Source: Ctenosaura bakeri (Eukaryota; Chordata; Lepidosauria; Squamata; Iguanidae). Taken from it: a DNA stretch of 64,000 bases. Where the stretch lies: NCBI GenBank assembly GCA_948474755.1, contig CAOLHI010002141.1, positions 219,982 to 283,981 on the forward strand. Reading direction: 5' to 3'. Shown here one piece after another: positions 25,135-34,445 of this stretch; the first letter of the stretch is position 1; each line of letters begins with the position of its first letter. A program made the position numbers and the translations under genes. A model generated the notes under the pieces. That model searched no databases and was not told the DNA's origin. It saw nothing but the letters and a program-made list of their open reading frames with translations.

Positions 25135-25336
25135 GGCCATGTCTGCACGAGACGTTATAGCGCTATTATCCCGCTTTCAACCTCCTATGGAATCCTGGGG
25201 TTTGTAGTTTAGGGAGCGGCCTCAAAGACCTCCACTTCCTCCTCTCCTCAAAGGCCCCTCCCTAAACTGCAAACCCCAGGATTCCACAGGAGGTTGAAAG
25301 CGGGATAATAGCGCTATAACAAGCTAGTGCGGAAGT
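25135..25336. mobile_element. Inverted-repeat (MITE-like) element, full copy
   Basis: Arms of about 85 bp face each other: GCACGAGACGTTATAGCGCT, TTCAACCTCCTATGGAATCC, TGGGGTTTGTAGTTTAGGGA on the left, and the reverse order on the right ending GCGCTATAACAAGCTAGTGC. The centre of about 30 bp reads CTTCCTCCTCTCCTC. It is the ancestral layout of the family whose arm makes up the 42-bp array. It lies in NKTR intron 1, 190 bp from exon 1. Confidence 0.8.
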
Positions 25337-25369
25337 CTGGAAGGAGATCCGGGCCTATCTTCCGCCCAC

Positions 25370-26160
25370 CCCTGCAGTGGAGGCCCGCTGTGGTTTAAGG
25401 AGGGAGGGGAGAGGCGCGAGAGGGATCCCGCCCTCCTTCCCGTCCTCAATGAGGACCAGCGGCATCTTTTCTCCCCCCATCAAATACACACGGGAGGTGT
25501 CCGCCCCTCGCCGTCGAGCTCCTTACCTGGAAGCCGCGCTCACCGGGGCGAAACCTGCGCTTTGTTCCCCGCTTCCTCCCCCTTTCCTCGCCCCACCGCC
25601 TCCTTCTCCTCCTCGTCCTCCTCCTCCGCCGCTGTCACCCGTGAGGAAAACAAGGCGCAACCCAAGCGGTCGCCGCCACTCAGCCCGGCCGCCATTAACG
25701 GACTTTCTCTGAGGTAATCGGGGGCGCGCACGGCCCAGCCCACTTCCACACACACACATATGGTACCCTTGCCGGGCGCGCGCGCGCACGCACGGGCCAA
25801 CCCCCCTCACTTCGCCCGCCTTCTCCGGGCTTCCGCCACTCCCATTGGTCAAACGTAAGCCCCGCCCCTTTCCTCCCTGTTCGCTTTCCATACGGGTAGC
25901 GCGGCCGCGCGCTCCTTTGAGGCAGAACTTCCCTCTCTCTCAACCTAGCTCTTCTGGGAGGCGGTGTCACGAAACCACGCCCCCTTCTTTCACGCAGCGC
26001 CCGTTTTTCTGAAAGTGGGAGGAGAAAAAGAAGGCCCCGCCTCCCCAGAGAAGGCAGAGAATTCTATATGAGCGGGAGCGCGCGCGCGGGTGCTTTTAAG
26101 TGTGAAGGGGAAACGTAAGGGTGGGGGGTGCTTCGCGTCTGTAATATCGCGAGATTTCCT
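25370..26160 (-). promoter_or_regulatory. CpG-island promoter of NKTR
   Basis: This stretch is GC-rich and CpG-dense against AT-rich surroundings. It holds a CCAAT box read on the minus strand (25843-25848), a GC box (CCCCGCCCC, 25860-25868), a YY1-like site (25688-25696) and TATCGCGAGA (26145-26154). The last resembles the TCTCGCGAGA motif of CpG-island promoters bound by BANP. In human, NKTR and SEC22C start sites are close together (from memory), so this island could also fire toward SEC22C; no plus-strand exon 1 was confirmed here. Confidence 0.75.
25527..25760 (-). other. NKTR: NKTR exon 1, 5' untranslated (start approximate)
   Basis: A good donor (CCAG|GTAAGG on the minus strand) lies at 25527/25526 inside the CpG island. 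It is the natural partner of the exon 2 acceptor at 21727. The transcription start is not visible directly. I infer about 25.7-25.8 kb from a CCAAT box at 25843-25848, and the upper boundary is only a guess. A YY1-like site (AATGGCGGC on the minus strand, 25688-25696) falls within the presumed leader. Confidence 0.5.
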
Positions 26161-26504
26161 TTCTGCTCCCTCCCGCCTTTTCTGTGGATGTGGCAATTGG
26201 CACAAGCTGGGTTTATGCAGTTGTGTTTCAAAGGGTGGCGAAGACCTCACATGATTTGGCTGGCTGTGGAGATTCTATGGGGTTGGCAGTTTAGCCTTTA
26301 GAACTGTCAGCCAGAGAGCCCTTGGACCTGGCCGGTTGCTGTGGAGACGAGGCCTAGCAGCAAGGAGGAGGACAGTGTGTTCCCTCAGGAACCCAAACTG
26401 TGTTCATAACTCTGCATACAAATTGGATTGGGAAATGGGGGGGGGAATGGCAGATACTGGACAAGGCAGTTTGGGGGAATTAGAGACACAGGAGCTCAAA
26501 TCAT

Positions 26505-27130
26505 TCTTTTTTTTAAATAATTTTTATTGATTATACAGAAAAGAAAAAAAGCAAAAACAAAAAAAATAAAACACCATGTGATACACATAATAGTGAAACA
26601 AAAAAATGTCAACCAAAGCAAACTTACATTATTATTTCTGTCTAATATCATTACAATCATAAACTTATTCAGCTTGTTCTATATCATACTACTTGCATAT
26701 TTTTGTTACCTATCTCTAGTTCTTATTCTCATTATACTCATTATTATTATAGTAGTTTCATTCTTAATTCTATATTTTCCCCTTAGATTTAATCTATTGC
26801 TGTTACTAAATATAATCTTATTACTTAACATATCGAACTATCTCCAATGGTAAACCCACTCCCCAAAGCGGATTATATTTTAACTTACTTTTTTGTTTTG
26901 TTTTACAAAATTAAACAACACAAATCCAGTTTAAACAATACACCACATAATTAACACACAAAAAAAGTGAATAACTTTTTATTTAATCCACTTTCCAAAA
27001 TTGCCATTCTTCTTGTGAAAGGGTAGCTTTACCATCTCTTATCAAAGCTTTTTCCAAAAATATTTTCCAAATTTCTTCAAAACCATTCCCTTTTACAAAA
27101 CCTTTCATAAAGCTCAAATCTTTCTAACAA
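26505..27130 (-). repeat. AT-rich probable LINE 3' segment
   Basis: Read on the minus strand it ends in AATCAATAAAAATTATTT followed by an A-run, like a retroposed polyadenylated 3' end. Further in it has fragments such as GAAATTTGGAAAATATTTTT and CAAGAAGAATGGCAATTTTG, broken by stops. The family is not recognised with certainty. Confidence 0.4.
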
Positions 27131-27152
27131 GGATTACCTATGAGAAAATAAA

Positions 27153-27183
27153 ATCCTGGGCAACGCCGGGTATCTACGCTAGT
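27153..27183 (+). mobile_element. Helitron-like 3' terminus
   Basis: A GC hairpin (CCTGGGCAACGCCGGG) is followed after about 8 bases by CTAG and then T. That is the 3' signature of Helitrons: a short hairpin, a CTRR end, and insertion between A and T. No matching 5' TC end or Rep/helicase sequence was identified. Confidence 0.45.
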
Positions 27184-27624
27184 TGTTAGATAAAACGCAA
27201 CCGTGCAAGGCTTTGAGGCTCCACTGGCTTCTTCACCAGCCAAGAGATGTTTTGTGCGTTTTACCAGAAGGATTCATAGGCCTCCATTTTCTGTCAGGTT
27301 TCTGTTGCTGTTGGATGGGTTTGGAGGGATGGCGTGAAATAAAAATAAGGATTTTTTGAGGGGAAGTCTGTTAAGTTGTCGCTCAAACATGATGGGTAAT
27401 GTAGTCAAGTACTCTTTTAACACTTCTGCTAAATTCAGCTTGTTTACTCTGGTTTTGGGAAGTGTGTCATTTTCCTTGGAATGCAGACAAGGATAAAAGT
27501 TACATCTTGAAACTGGAACACAACGGGAGTCTGTATGACGCTGACAGATGTGACAATCTTTGGACATTAAACACAATATTCCCTTGTAGTTAAATAAGGA
27601 AGTGGAAAAGAGTCTGAAGGGACT

Positions 27625-29780
27625 CAGGCCATTTCCACACTAGCCTGTTATAGCGCGATGATTCCACTTTCAACATCCTCCGGAATCCTAGGGTTTGCAG
27701 TTTGGCCTCACTTTGGCCATTTCTGCACTAGCCTGTTATAGTGTGATGATTCCACTTTCAACATCCTATGGAATCCTGGGGTTTGCAGTTTCGGGAGGGG
27801 CCGGCCGGATGTCCTTTGAGGTCTCTTCCAACTCTATAGAGGCCGGCCCCTCCCAAAACTGCAAACCCCAGGATTCCAGAGGATGTTGAAAGTGGAATAA
27901 CTACAAACCCCAGGATTCCATAGGATGTTGAAAGAGGAATAACTGCAAAGCCCAGGATTCCATAGGATGTTGAAAGTGGAATAACTGCAAACCCCAGGAT
28001 TCCATAGGATGTTGAAAGTGGAATAACTGCAAACCCCAGGATTCCAGAGGATGTTGAAAGAGGAATAACTGCAAAGCCCAGGATTCCATAGGATGTTGAA
28101 AGTGGAATAACTGCAAACCCCAGGATTCCAGAGGATGTTGAAAGTGGAATAACTACAAACCCCAGGATTCCATAGGATGTTGAAAGAGGAATAACTGCAA
28201 AGCCCAGGATTCCATAGGATGTTGAAAGTGGAATAACTGCAAACCCCAGGATTCCATAGGATGTTGAAAGTGGAATAACTACAAACCCCAGGATTCCAGA
28301 GGATGTTGAAAGAGGAATAACTGCAAAGCCCAGGATTCCATAGGATGTTGAAAGTGGAATAACTGCAAACCCCAGGATTCCAGAGGATGTTGAAAGTGGA
28401 ATAACTACAAACCCCAGGATTCCAGAGGATGTTGAAAGAGGAATAACTGCAAAGCCCAGGATTCCATAGGATGTTGAAAGTGGAATAACTGCAAACCCAG
28501 GATTCCATAGGATGTTGAAAGTGGAATAACTGCAAAGCCTCAGGATTCCATAGGATGTTGAAAGTGGAATAACTGCAAAGCCTAGGATTCCATAGGATGT
28601 TGAAAGTGGAATAACTGCAAAGCCCAGGATCCCATAGGATGTTGAAAGTGGAATAACTGCAAAGCCTAGGATTCCATAGGATGTTGAAAGTGGAATAACT
28701 GCAAAGCCTAGGATTCCATAGGATGTTGAAAGTGGAATAACTGCAAAGCCCAGGATCCCATAGGATGTTGAAAGTGGAATAACTGCAAAGCCCAGGGTTC
28801 CATAGGATGTTGAAAGTGGAATAACTGCAAAGCCCAGGATTCCATAGGATGTTGAAAGTGGAATAACTGCAAAGCCCAGGGTTCCATAGGAGGTTGAAAG
28901 TGGAATAACTGCAAAGCCCAGGGTTCCATAGGAGGTTGAAAGTGGAATAACTGCAAAGCCCAGGATTCCGTAGGAGGTTGAAAGTGGAATAACTGCAAAG
29001 CCCAGGGTTCCATAGGAGGTTGAAAGTGGAATAACTGCAAAGCCCAGGATTCCATAGGAGGTTGAAAGTGGAATAACTGCAAAGCCAAGGATTCCAGAGG
29101 AGGTTGAAAGTGGAATAACTGCAAACCCCAGGTTCCATAGGATGTTGAAAGTGGAATAACTGCAAACCCCAGGGTTCCATAGGATGTTGAAAGTGGAATA
29201 ACTGCAAACCCCAGGATTCCAGAGGATGTGAAAGTGGAATAACTGCAAACCCCGGGATTCCATAGGATGCTGAAAGTGGAATAACTGCAAACCCCAGGAT
29301 TCCATAGGATGCTGAAAGAGGAATAACTGCAAACCCCAGGATTCCATAGGAGGGCTGAAAGAGGAATAACTGCAAACCCCAGGGTTCCATAGGATGCTGA
29401 AAGAGGAATAACTGCAAAGCCAAGGATTCCAGAGGAGGTTGAAAGTGGAATAACTGCAAACCCCAAGTTCCATAGGATGTTGAAAGTGGAATAACTGCAA
29501 AGCCCAGGATTCCATAGGAGGTTGAAAGTGGAATAACTGCAAAGCCAAGGATTCCAGAGGAGGTTGAAAGTGGAATAACTGCAAACCCCAGAGTTCCATA
29601 GGAGGTTGAAAGTGGAATAACTGCAAACCCCAGGGTTCCATAGGATGTTGAAAGTGGAATAACTGCAAACCCCAGGATTCCATAGGATGTTGAAAGTGGA
29701 ATAACTGCAAACCCCAGGGTTCCAGAGGACGTTGAAAGTGGAATCATCGCGCTATAACAGGCTAGTGCGGAAATGGCCTC
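27625..29780. mobile_element. Composite MITE containing an amplified arm
   Basis: The left end has two head-to-tail copies of the outer arm (GGCCATTTCCACACTAGCCT from 27627 and GGCCATTTCTGCACTAGCCT from about 27715). A centre holding a piece of CR1 3' end (AGGTCTCTTCCAACTCTATA, about 27818-27837) follows, then the right arm. The right arm's inner 42 bp is amplified about 45-fold (27858-29742) before the normal outer end ATCGCGCTATAACAGGCTAG and GTGCGGAAATGGCC. The array is thus bounded by the element's own ends. Confidence 0.8.
27858..29742. repeat. 42-bp tandem array, about 45 units
   Basis: The unit reads ACTGCAAACCCCAGGATTCC then ATAGGATGTTGAAAGTGGAA then TA. Variants recur: CAAAG for CAAAC, TACAAAC for TGCAAAC, CAGAGG for CATAGG, GAGG for GTGG, AGGTTG for ATGTTG, GGTT for GATT. 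Because 42 is divisible by three, every frame without a stop stays open. This makes the 650- and 672-codon minus-strand frames, which shift frame at single-base indels (for example near 28490, 28537 and 29226). They are not genes. Confidence 0.95.
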
Positions 29781-30003
29781 AGGCTGGATTGATAGGAGGG
29801 GGGCAACCACAAGGCCTGAACTAAAGTTACCTCTAGCTTCTTTAAGGTGCATTGTAATATTAACCTGTATTATAATTTGGGACCACTTATAGGTACGTGC
29901 TCAATGCTTGAATGCTGACCTACTAATTTATGCATGACATAGTTTTCTATATGTATTAATTTGAATTAGCCAATTAGCCAGCATTTTTGCTTCTGTAATC
30001 AGA

Positions 30004-30098
30004 ACCAGCCGGCCCCTCCCAAAACTGCAAACCCCAGGATTCCATAGGATGTTGAAAGTGTTATCATCGCGCTATGACAGGCTAGTGCGGAAACGGCA
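30004..30098. mobile_element. Solo right arm of the MITE family
   Basis: CCGGCCCCTCCCAAAACTGC runs through TTGAAAGTGTTATCATCGCG to CAGGCTAGTGCGGAAACGGC, with no left arm nearby. It lies 225 bp beyond the composite element. Confidence 0.75.
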
Positions 30099-30969
30099 TA
30101 TGTCACTTGCTGGACATTGAATCCAAAGTGAGAAAAGCAGTATTCCATAGCGGAGAGAACAAAGGAAGGCATGGACTCTTGCCCTTCCCAGTGGGCTCAG
30201 GCAAAAGCAAACTGCTCCAGCTTCTTCTCGCTTGCCTAGCCTTCTTAATTAATAACTTTTGTCATCTTCACCTGGTGTTGCTTGCTTGCACGTGCCCCAG
30301 TTTTCATTTCTGAAATGTAGGAAGCTATGAACCAACAATAAAGCTGTGAGTAAAGACAACAGCCGGATAGCAGCAGGGCCTCTTTGTATGGCAAAAGCAC
30401 ACAGAAAAAGGATTTTGTCTCTTCCAGAGCAGCCCTGTGAGGCAACTTCCACCCATGCAGGCCAGCAACGCGTAAGAGTTATTTGATGTCTGAAATGGAA
30501 CCAATGCACATCAGCTAAATGAGTAAGTGTGTTGTTTTTATAACCTTTCCCTCAGGCAATTCGTGTCCCTTTGAGAATCCAAATGTTCAAGAGCTGGCAA
30601 GGAAATGTTTAGTTAAGTTCTCTTCACTTCACCTTTCTTTGAGAAATTTAATTAACAGGTGCCTAGAGGCTTTTTGTTCTTGTATGGTTACTTACTTATG
30701 GTAAAGAGTACATAATTATAATCAGCGGACTAATCAGACTTCCTGATCAGCATCTTTTTCCAATTAGTGTCTCCAAAACAGAAAGCCATTCCCACTAGAA
30801 GGAATATTAAAATACCTTTCTTGCTACCCAGTTACAATAAAGTTATTTTGAAGTAGGCAGTTTGTACGTCAGAAATTGCCTTGTCAGTTCCCCTCATTTG
30901 TCTCCTGTATTTCCTTCAAGGGAGTCAGGAGGGTTATATAATATTTTTATCTTCACAGGGCCCATCAGT
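30099..30969. other. Intergenic stretch, mostly unrecognised
   Basis: Bases 30165-30275 are related, in reverse orientation, to 34200-34310. The rest shows no gene; short frames here have no recognisable domain. Confidence 0.5.
30165..30275. repeat. Unclassified repeat, inverted relative to 34200-34310
   Basis: ACTCTTGCCCTTCCCAGTGG, GGCAAAAGCAAACTGC and TAATAACTTTTGTCATC match the reverse complement of GCAAAAGTTATTAAAGAGG, GCACTTTGCTTTTGCC and GGAAGGGCAAGATTC at the other site. The family is unknown. Confidence 0.5.
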
Positions 30970-30984
30970 GATGTATTTAAGTCT

Positions 30985-31340
30985 TTTACTCCAAGAGGGG
31001 ACATGATAGCCATGTTTAAATATTTGAAGGGATGCCACGTAGAGGAGGGAGAAGGCTTGTTTTCTGCTGCTCCAGAGACCAGGACAAGGAGCAATGGATT
31101 CAAGCTGCAGGAAAGGAGATTCCACCTGAACCTCAGGAAGAACTTCCTGACGGTCAGGGCTGTCCGGCAGTGGAATCTGCTGCCTCCATGGAGTGTAGTG
31201 GAGTCTCCTTCCTTGGAGGTTTTTAAGCAGAGGCTGGATGGCCATCTGTCGGGAGTGCTTTGAGGGTGTTCCTGCATGGCAGGGGGTTGGACTGGATGGC
31301 CCCTGGGGTCTCTTCCAACTCTACATTTCTATGATTCTAT
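30985..31340 (+). mobile_element. CR1 LINE 3' end (5'-truncated)
   Basis: The frame ending at 31263 keeps an open CR1 reverse-transcriptase C-terminus ([50 protein letters not shown]) and a stop. The 3' UTR GGACTGGATGGCCCCTGGGG and CTATGATTCTAT follow. It is closely similar to the copies at 56.07 and 59.98 kb, which suggests a young family. Confidence 0.92.
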
Positions 31341-31427
31341 AAGTCTCAAGTCAAATCTCAAGTCTCTACCTTCAAGTCTCAAGTCCTTGAAGATACTTTC
31401 AAGTCAAATCTCAAGTCTGGAAGCCAA
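31341..31427. repeat. Degenerate CAAGTC-rich tandem repeat
   Basis: CAAGTCTCAAGTCAAATCTC-type units of about 6-17 bp repeat directly after the CR1 3' end. Confidence 0.65.
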
Positions 31428-31901
31428 CTTGATACCCCAGCCTAAATTCCAGAAGTAGTGGATAGAACAAAATAAAGTCAATTTTAACAATTTAAGCAGT
31501 GTTGGCTCTCCATATTTGCAATTTTGCAATGTGTAGCTTTCGAAGTGGGGAATAGGGTCCTGTCTTACTCCTCATTACTGAAGATCCAAAAGCTTTAGGT
31601 AGATCACATCAGCATTATTATTGCTGGCTTGTGTCTCCCCAGGGTACAGATGGAGAAAGATTAATGCCATATAAAATGACACATTGGGGAAGCCAAGAGA
31701 AATGATCTTGTGAGCCAGGAACAGAGACAAACAGGAACGGTTCCAATGAATGCTTTCAAAGATGTTATCTAACAGTGTTTCAAGTGACACTAAGAAACCA
31801 AGGTCATTGCCTGCCACGTTGAATGATGCCGTTGTTCTGAGCAAATAGGGAACTGAGCAAGTATACGTGGCATTCCCGTGTTTGTGGCATTCCCACTTTA
31901 C

Positions 31902-32137
31902 AGAGCCGTGGTGGTGCAGTGGTTAAATGCCAGTACTGCAAGCCACAAGGTTGTGAGTTCGATCCTGCCCGGCTCCAAGGTTGACTCAGCCTTCCATCCT
32001 TTCGCAGGTCGGTAAAATGAGTACCCAGCTTCTTGGGGGCACGTATAGAAATGTTTCGAAATACATGCTATTTGTAAGTTGTTCACCGCCTCGGTCCATG
32101 TGGAGAGGCAGGATACAAATAAATAAATAAATAAAAA
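31902..32137 (+). mobile_element. GAGCC-head SINE, internally deleted form
   Basis: The tRNA-like head AGAGCCGTGGTGGTGCAGTG is followed by GTTGTGAGTTCGATCC (box B), the body GGTCGGTAAAATGAGTACCC, then directly the far tail ATGCTATTTGTAAGTTGTTC and an (AAAT)n end. Compared with 37848-38133 it lacks the middle piece GTAAACCGCTTAGAG. Confidence 0.85.
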
Positions 32138-32204
32138 TACAGCTGCTTGAGAGGAGCTGAAAACAATAGATTTCTGTAGAGCAAGATGTAATTCCCCAAT
32201 ATCC

Positions 32205-32660
32205 CTTTTGAGCGTCCTGTGTGAATTGTATTTCCACCGTAGTTCCAATTTCTATGTGTGGGCGTGAAAGCCGGACAGTGAAGAAGGCTGTTAGGAAGAA
32301 AATCAACTCATTTGAAATGTGGTGCTGGAGAAGAGTTCTAGGGATACCCTGGACTGCTAAAAAGACAAATGAGGGGGTCCTAGAGCAAATTAAGCCTGAA
32401 TGCCTCCTAAAAGACTAAACTGAGGCTGTTGTACTTTGGCTATGTCATAAGGCATGACTCGCTAGAAAAAGACAATAATGCTTGGGAAGGTAGAAGGCAG
32501 TAGGAAAAGAAGCAGAGCCCATTACAGAGGGACAGACTCAATCACGGAAGACACGTCCCTGAGTCTGCAAGACCTGCAGGGCAGTTGATGCTAGGAAGCC
32601 CTGGACGTCTCTCACCCATAGGGTCACCATAAATCGAGAGGGATGGCAGAAGATTAATCT
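32205..32660 (+). mobile_element. RTE-BovB LINE 3' end, decayed
   Basis: The plus-strand frame at 32221-32418 retains RKKINSFEMWCWRRVLGIPW then TAKKTNEGVLEQI, the conserved C-terminal end of BovB reverse transcriptase. Further out-of-frame pieces follow (YFGY-like, RKRSRAHYR-like) and the tail CCCATAGGGTCACCATAAAT. Stops and indels show it is dead. Confidence 0.88.
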
Positions 32661-32689
32661 GGACCGTTGTTACCCTGTTTACTGGGGGT

Positions 32690-33680
32690 CCTGGGAGGGA
32701 CACCTATACGTGCTCTCAATTAACTAAGTTTGGGGAAATTAGCTAGTGCACAAGTTAGCAATGTGAGAGAATCTTTTACCCAATGTCTACGGGGTCAGGC
32801 CAAGCCAAGGAGCACACCAAGTTTAAAAATAATTGAGATTTTTATTAAATACAGACACGCAGTGTATACAACACACAATCACACAAGTAACTAAGGAAAA
32901 TAAAGGTTGGAGTGGTATAGAGGGATTTTAGAGGGATTGTTGATTTGGGTGATACGAAACCTGTCCTGAAGCCTGGAAGAATAGAGAGCGATGCTGGGGT
33001 TTGATGTGGCTCAGCACGTGGAGCTGAGGGGAAACTCGCCAAGCAAAGTGGCAGCAAGGCGGTCTGGAACTCAGAAGTGATCCGAGGAAGGTTTATAGGG
33101 AGAAATGTGACTGCAGGCTATTCCGTACTTGGGGAAAACAATGAGTTTGGGGCGCAAGACAAAGCTTTGGACAGGTCAAAATTTAGCATGATTGAGTTAG
33201 GTCCAAATTGACAAAGAGTTAGCCAGTATGCAAACGCAGAGTGCTTGGCAGTTGAGTATCCAGCTTGCCAGGGTGCCTGCTTGGGGCAGGGAGTCCTTTG
33301 TACACAGAGTGCATATATAATAAGGGTTTTTGCAGAGAGGTCTCCTAAAGCGGTGATCTGGCTATTTCTGGCCCGCCTGGGTGGAGAATGGAATGTCCAG
33401 CAATTAGTGGACGAGCCTAGTTCTGTGCTTGTCCAGGGGCCTCACAAACACGTGGAGGGGGTGGTGGAAGAGAGCCAAATTCTTGATATCAAAAAGATAT
33501 GCTATCTCCAAGGAGGCCTAACCTACAGTAACACCGTCCCTGCCAGACTGGGACAGTTGGAGGGTATGAGGTTGTTTTCGTAGCCCTGAACTCCTCTGCC
33601 ATCCCTGTCACCCTCTTTCCGGCAAAATGGGTGAACGATCTCTCCTGGAACCCTCTGGGATCAGCAGATCTCCTTTTAAC
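32690..33680 (-). mobile_element. Probable LTR-like segment
   Basis: On the minus strand the segment contains ATTTAATAAAAATCTC (a polyadenylation-signal-like stretch) and then GGCTTGGCCTGACCCCGTAG and GGGTAAAAGATTC near 32770-32800. The same order occurs on the plus strand at 63919-64000. That fits the R/U5 side of an LTR, but no pol frame or defined TG...CA ends were found. Its extent toward 33680 is uncertain. Confidence 0.4.
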
Positions 33681-33689
33681 CAGGTCACA

Positions 33690-33907
33690 AGGAGCCCTGG
33701 TGGCGCAGTGGTTCAATGCCAGTACTGCAAGCCAGAAGGTTGTGAGTTCGATCCTGTCGGGCTCCAAGGTTGACTCAGCCTTCCATCCTTCTGCAGGTCG
33801 GTAAAATGAGTACCCAGCTTGTTGGGGGCAATTAGCTAAAATACATTGTAAACCGCTTAGATAACACTCAGTTGATAAGTGGGATAGAAATAAATGCTAT
33901 TGCTATT
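33690..33907 (+). mobile_element. GAGCC-head SINE, short-tail form
   Basis: The head GGAGCCCTGGTGGCGCAGTG leads into GTCGGTAAAATGAGTACCCA, the middle piece TAAACCGCTTAGATAACACT, and ends at AAATGCTATTGCTATT. Another SINE of the same family begins at the next base. Confidence 0.85.
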
Positions 33908-34140
33908 AGGAGCCCTGGTGGTGCAGTGGTTAAATGCCAGTACTGCAAGCCACAAGGTTGTGAGTTCGATCCTGCCCGGCTCCAAGGTTGACTCAGCCTT
34001 CCATCCTTCCGAAGGTCGGTAAAATGAGTACCCAGCTTCTTGGGGGCACGTATAGAAATGTTTCGAAATACATGCTATTTGTAAGTTGTTCGCCGCCTCG
34101 ATCCATATGGAGAGGCAGGATACAAATAAATAAATAAACA
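33908..34140 (+). mobile_element. GAGCC-head SINE, internally deleted form
   Basis: The copy immediately follows the previous one, head to tail. It has the same head and body, then GGGGGCACGTATAGAAATGT and the far tail TCGATCCATATGGAGAGGCA with AAATAAATAAATAAAC. Confidence 0.85.
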
Positions 34141-34199
34141 AGGCCAGCTGCAAAATCTAGCTGGTTATGGATTCTCTTTCTCTCATTAGGAGAAAGCAT

Positions 34200-34310
34200 C
34201 ATCCAAAAATGGTCAGGATGGCAAAAGTTATTAAAGAGGATGGAATGACCAGCGGCTGCTGCACTTTGCTTTTGCCGGAGCCAACTGGGAAGGAAGGGCA
34301 AGATTCGTCG
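34200..34310. repeat. Unclassified repeat, partner of 30165-30275
   Basis: It is the reverse-orientation relative of 30165-30275, with shared phrases GCAAAAGTTATTAAAGAGG, CTGCACTTTGCTTTTGCCGG and GGAAGGGCAAGATTC. Confidence 0.5.
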
Positions 34311-34445
34311 CTGCCCTTCCACCACATCCCATCCCACCACTGAAGTTAATATTTAACCTTAAAAATTGCAGCTGAAGATTCTTCCAGTGGCTTTGAAAAG
34401 GTGGCTTTTTCACTCTCAGTTTTTATGACTGCATTACATTTGTAC

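Larger units (their letters stand above)
21728..25526. other. NKTR intron 1
   Basis: The intron holds a duplicated 60-bp phrase (22266-22341 and 22818-22880), a hAT-like element split by CR1 (23786-24494), a SINE-tail ATT microsatellite (24780-24874) and an inverted-repeat element (25135-25336). Nothing was recognised in 21760-22260 or 22890-23780. Confidence 0.65.
26161..27624. other. Repeat-rich intergenic stretch
   Basis: Bases 26161-26500 are the tail of the CpG-island region, with no gene seen. Bases 26505-27130 are AT-rich and probably a LINE 3' part. A Helitron-like terminus follows at 27153-27183. I read 27184-27624 and recognised nothing. Confidence 0.5.

Noticed and set aside
25377..25970. 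Open frames in the NKTR island
   Set aside because: They are GC artefacts overlapping the promoter and 5' untranslated exon; no recognisable protein.
27858..29742. Regular repeat array as a CRISPR
   Set aside because: The units are contiguous with no unique spacers, and the host is a vertebrate.
27758..29852. Very long minus-strand open frames (650 and 672 codons, and 252 codons)
   Set aside because: They are the 42-bp tandem array read through. The unit length is a multiple of three and has no stop in these frames, so each encodes one 14-residue phrase over and over and changes phrase at single-base indels.
31575..31844. 89-codon minus-strand frame as a diverged SS18L2 or other small gene
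   Set aside because: The translation shows no match to SS18L2 phrases and has no splice or promoter support.
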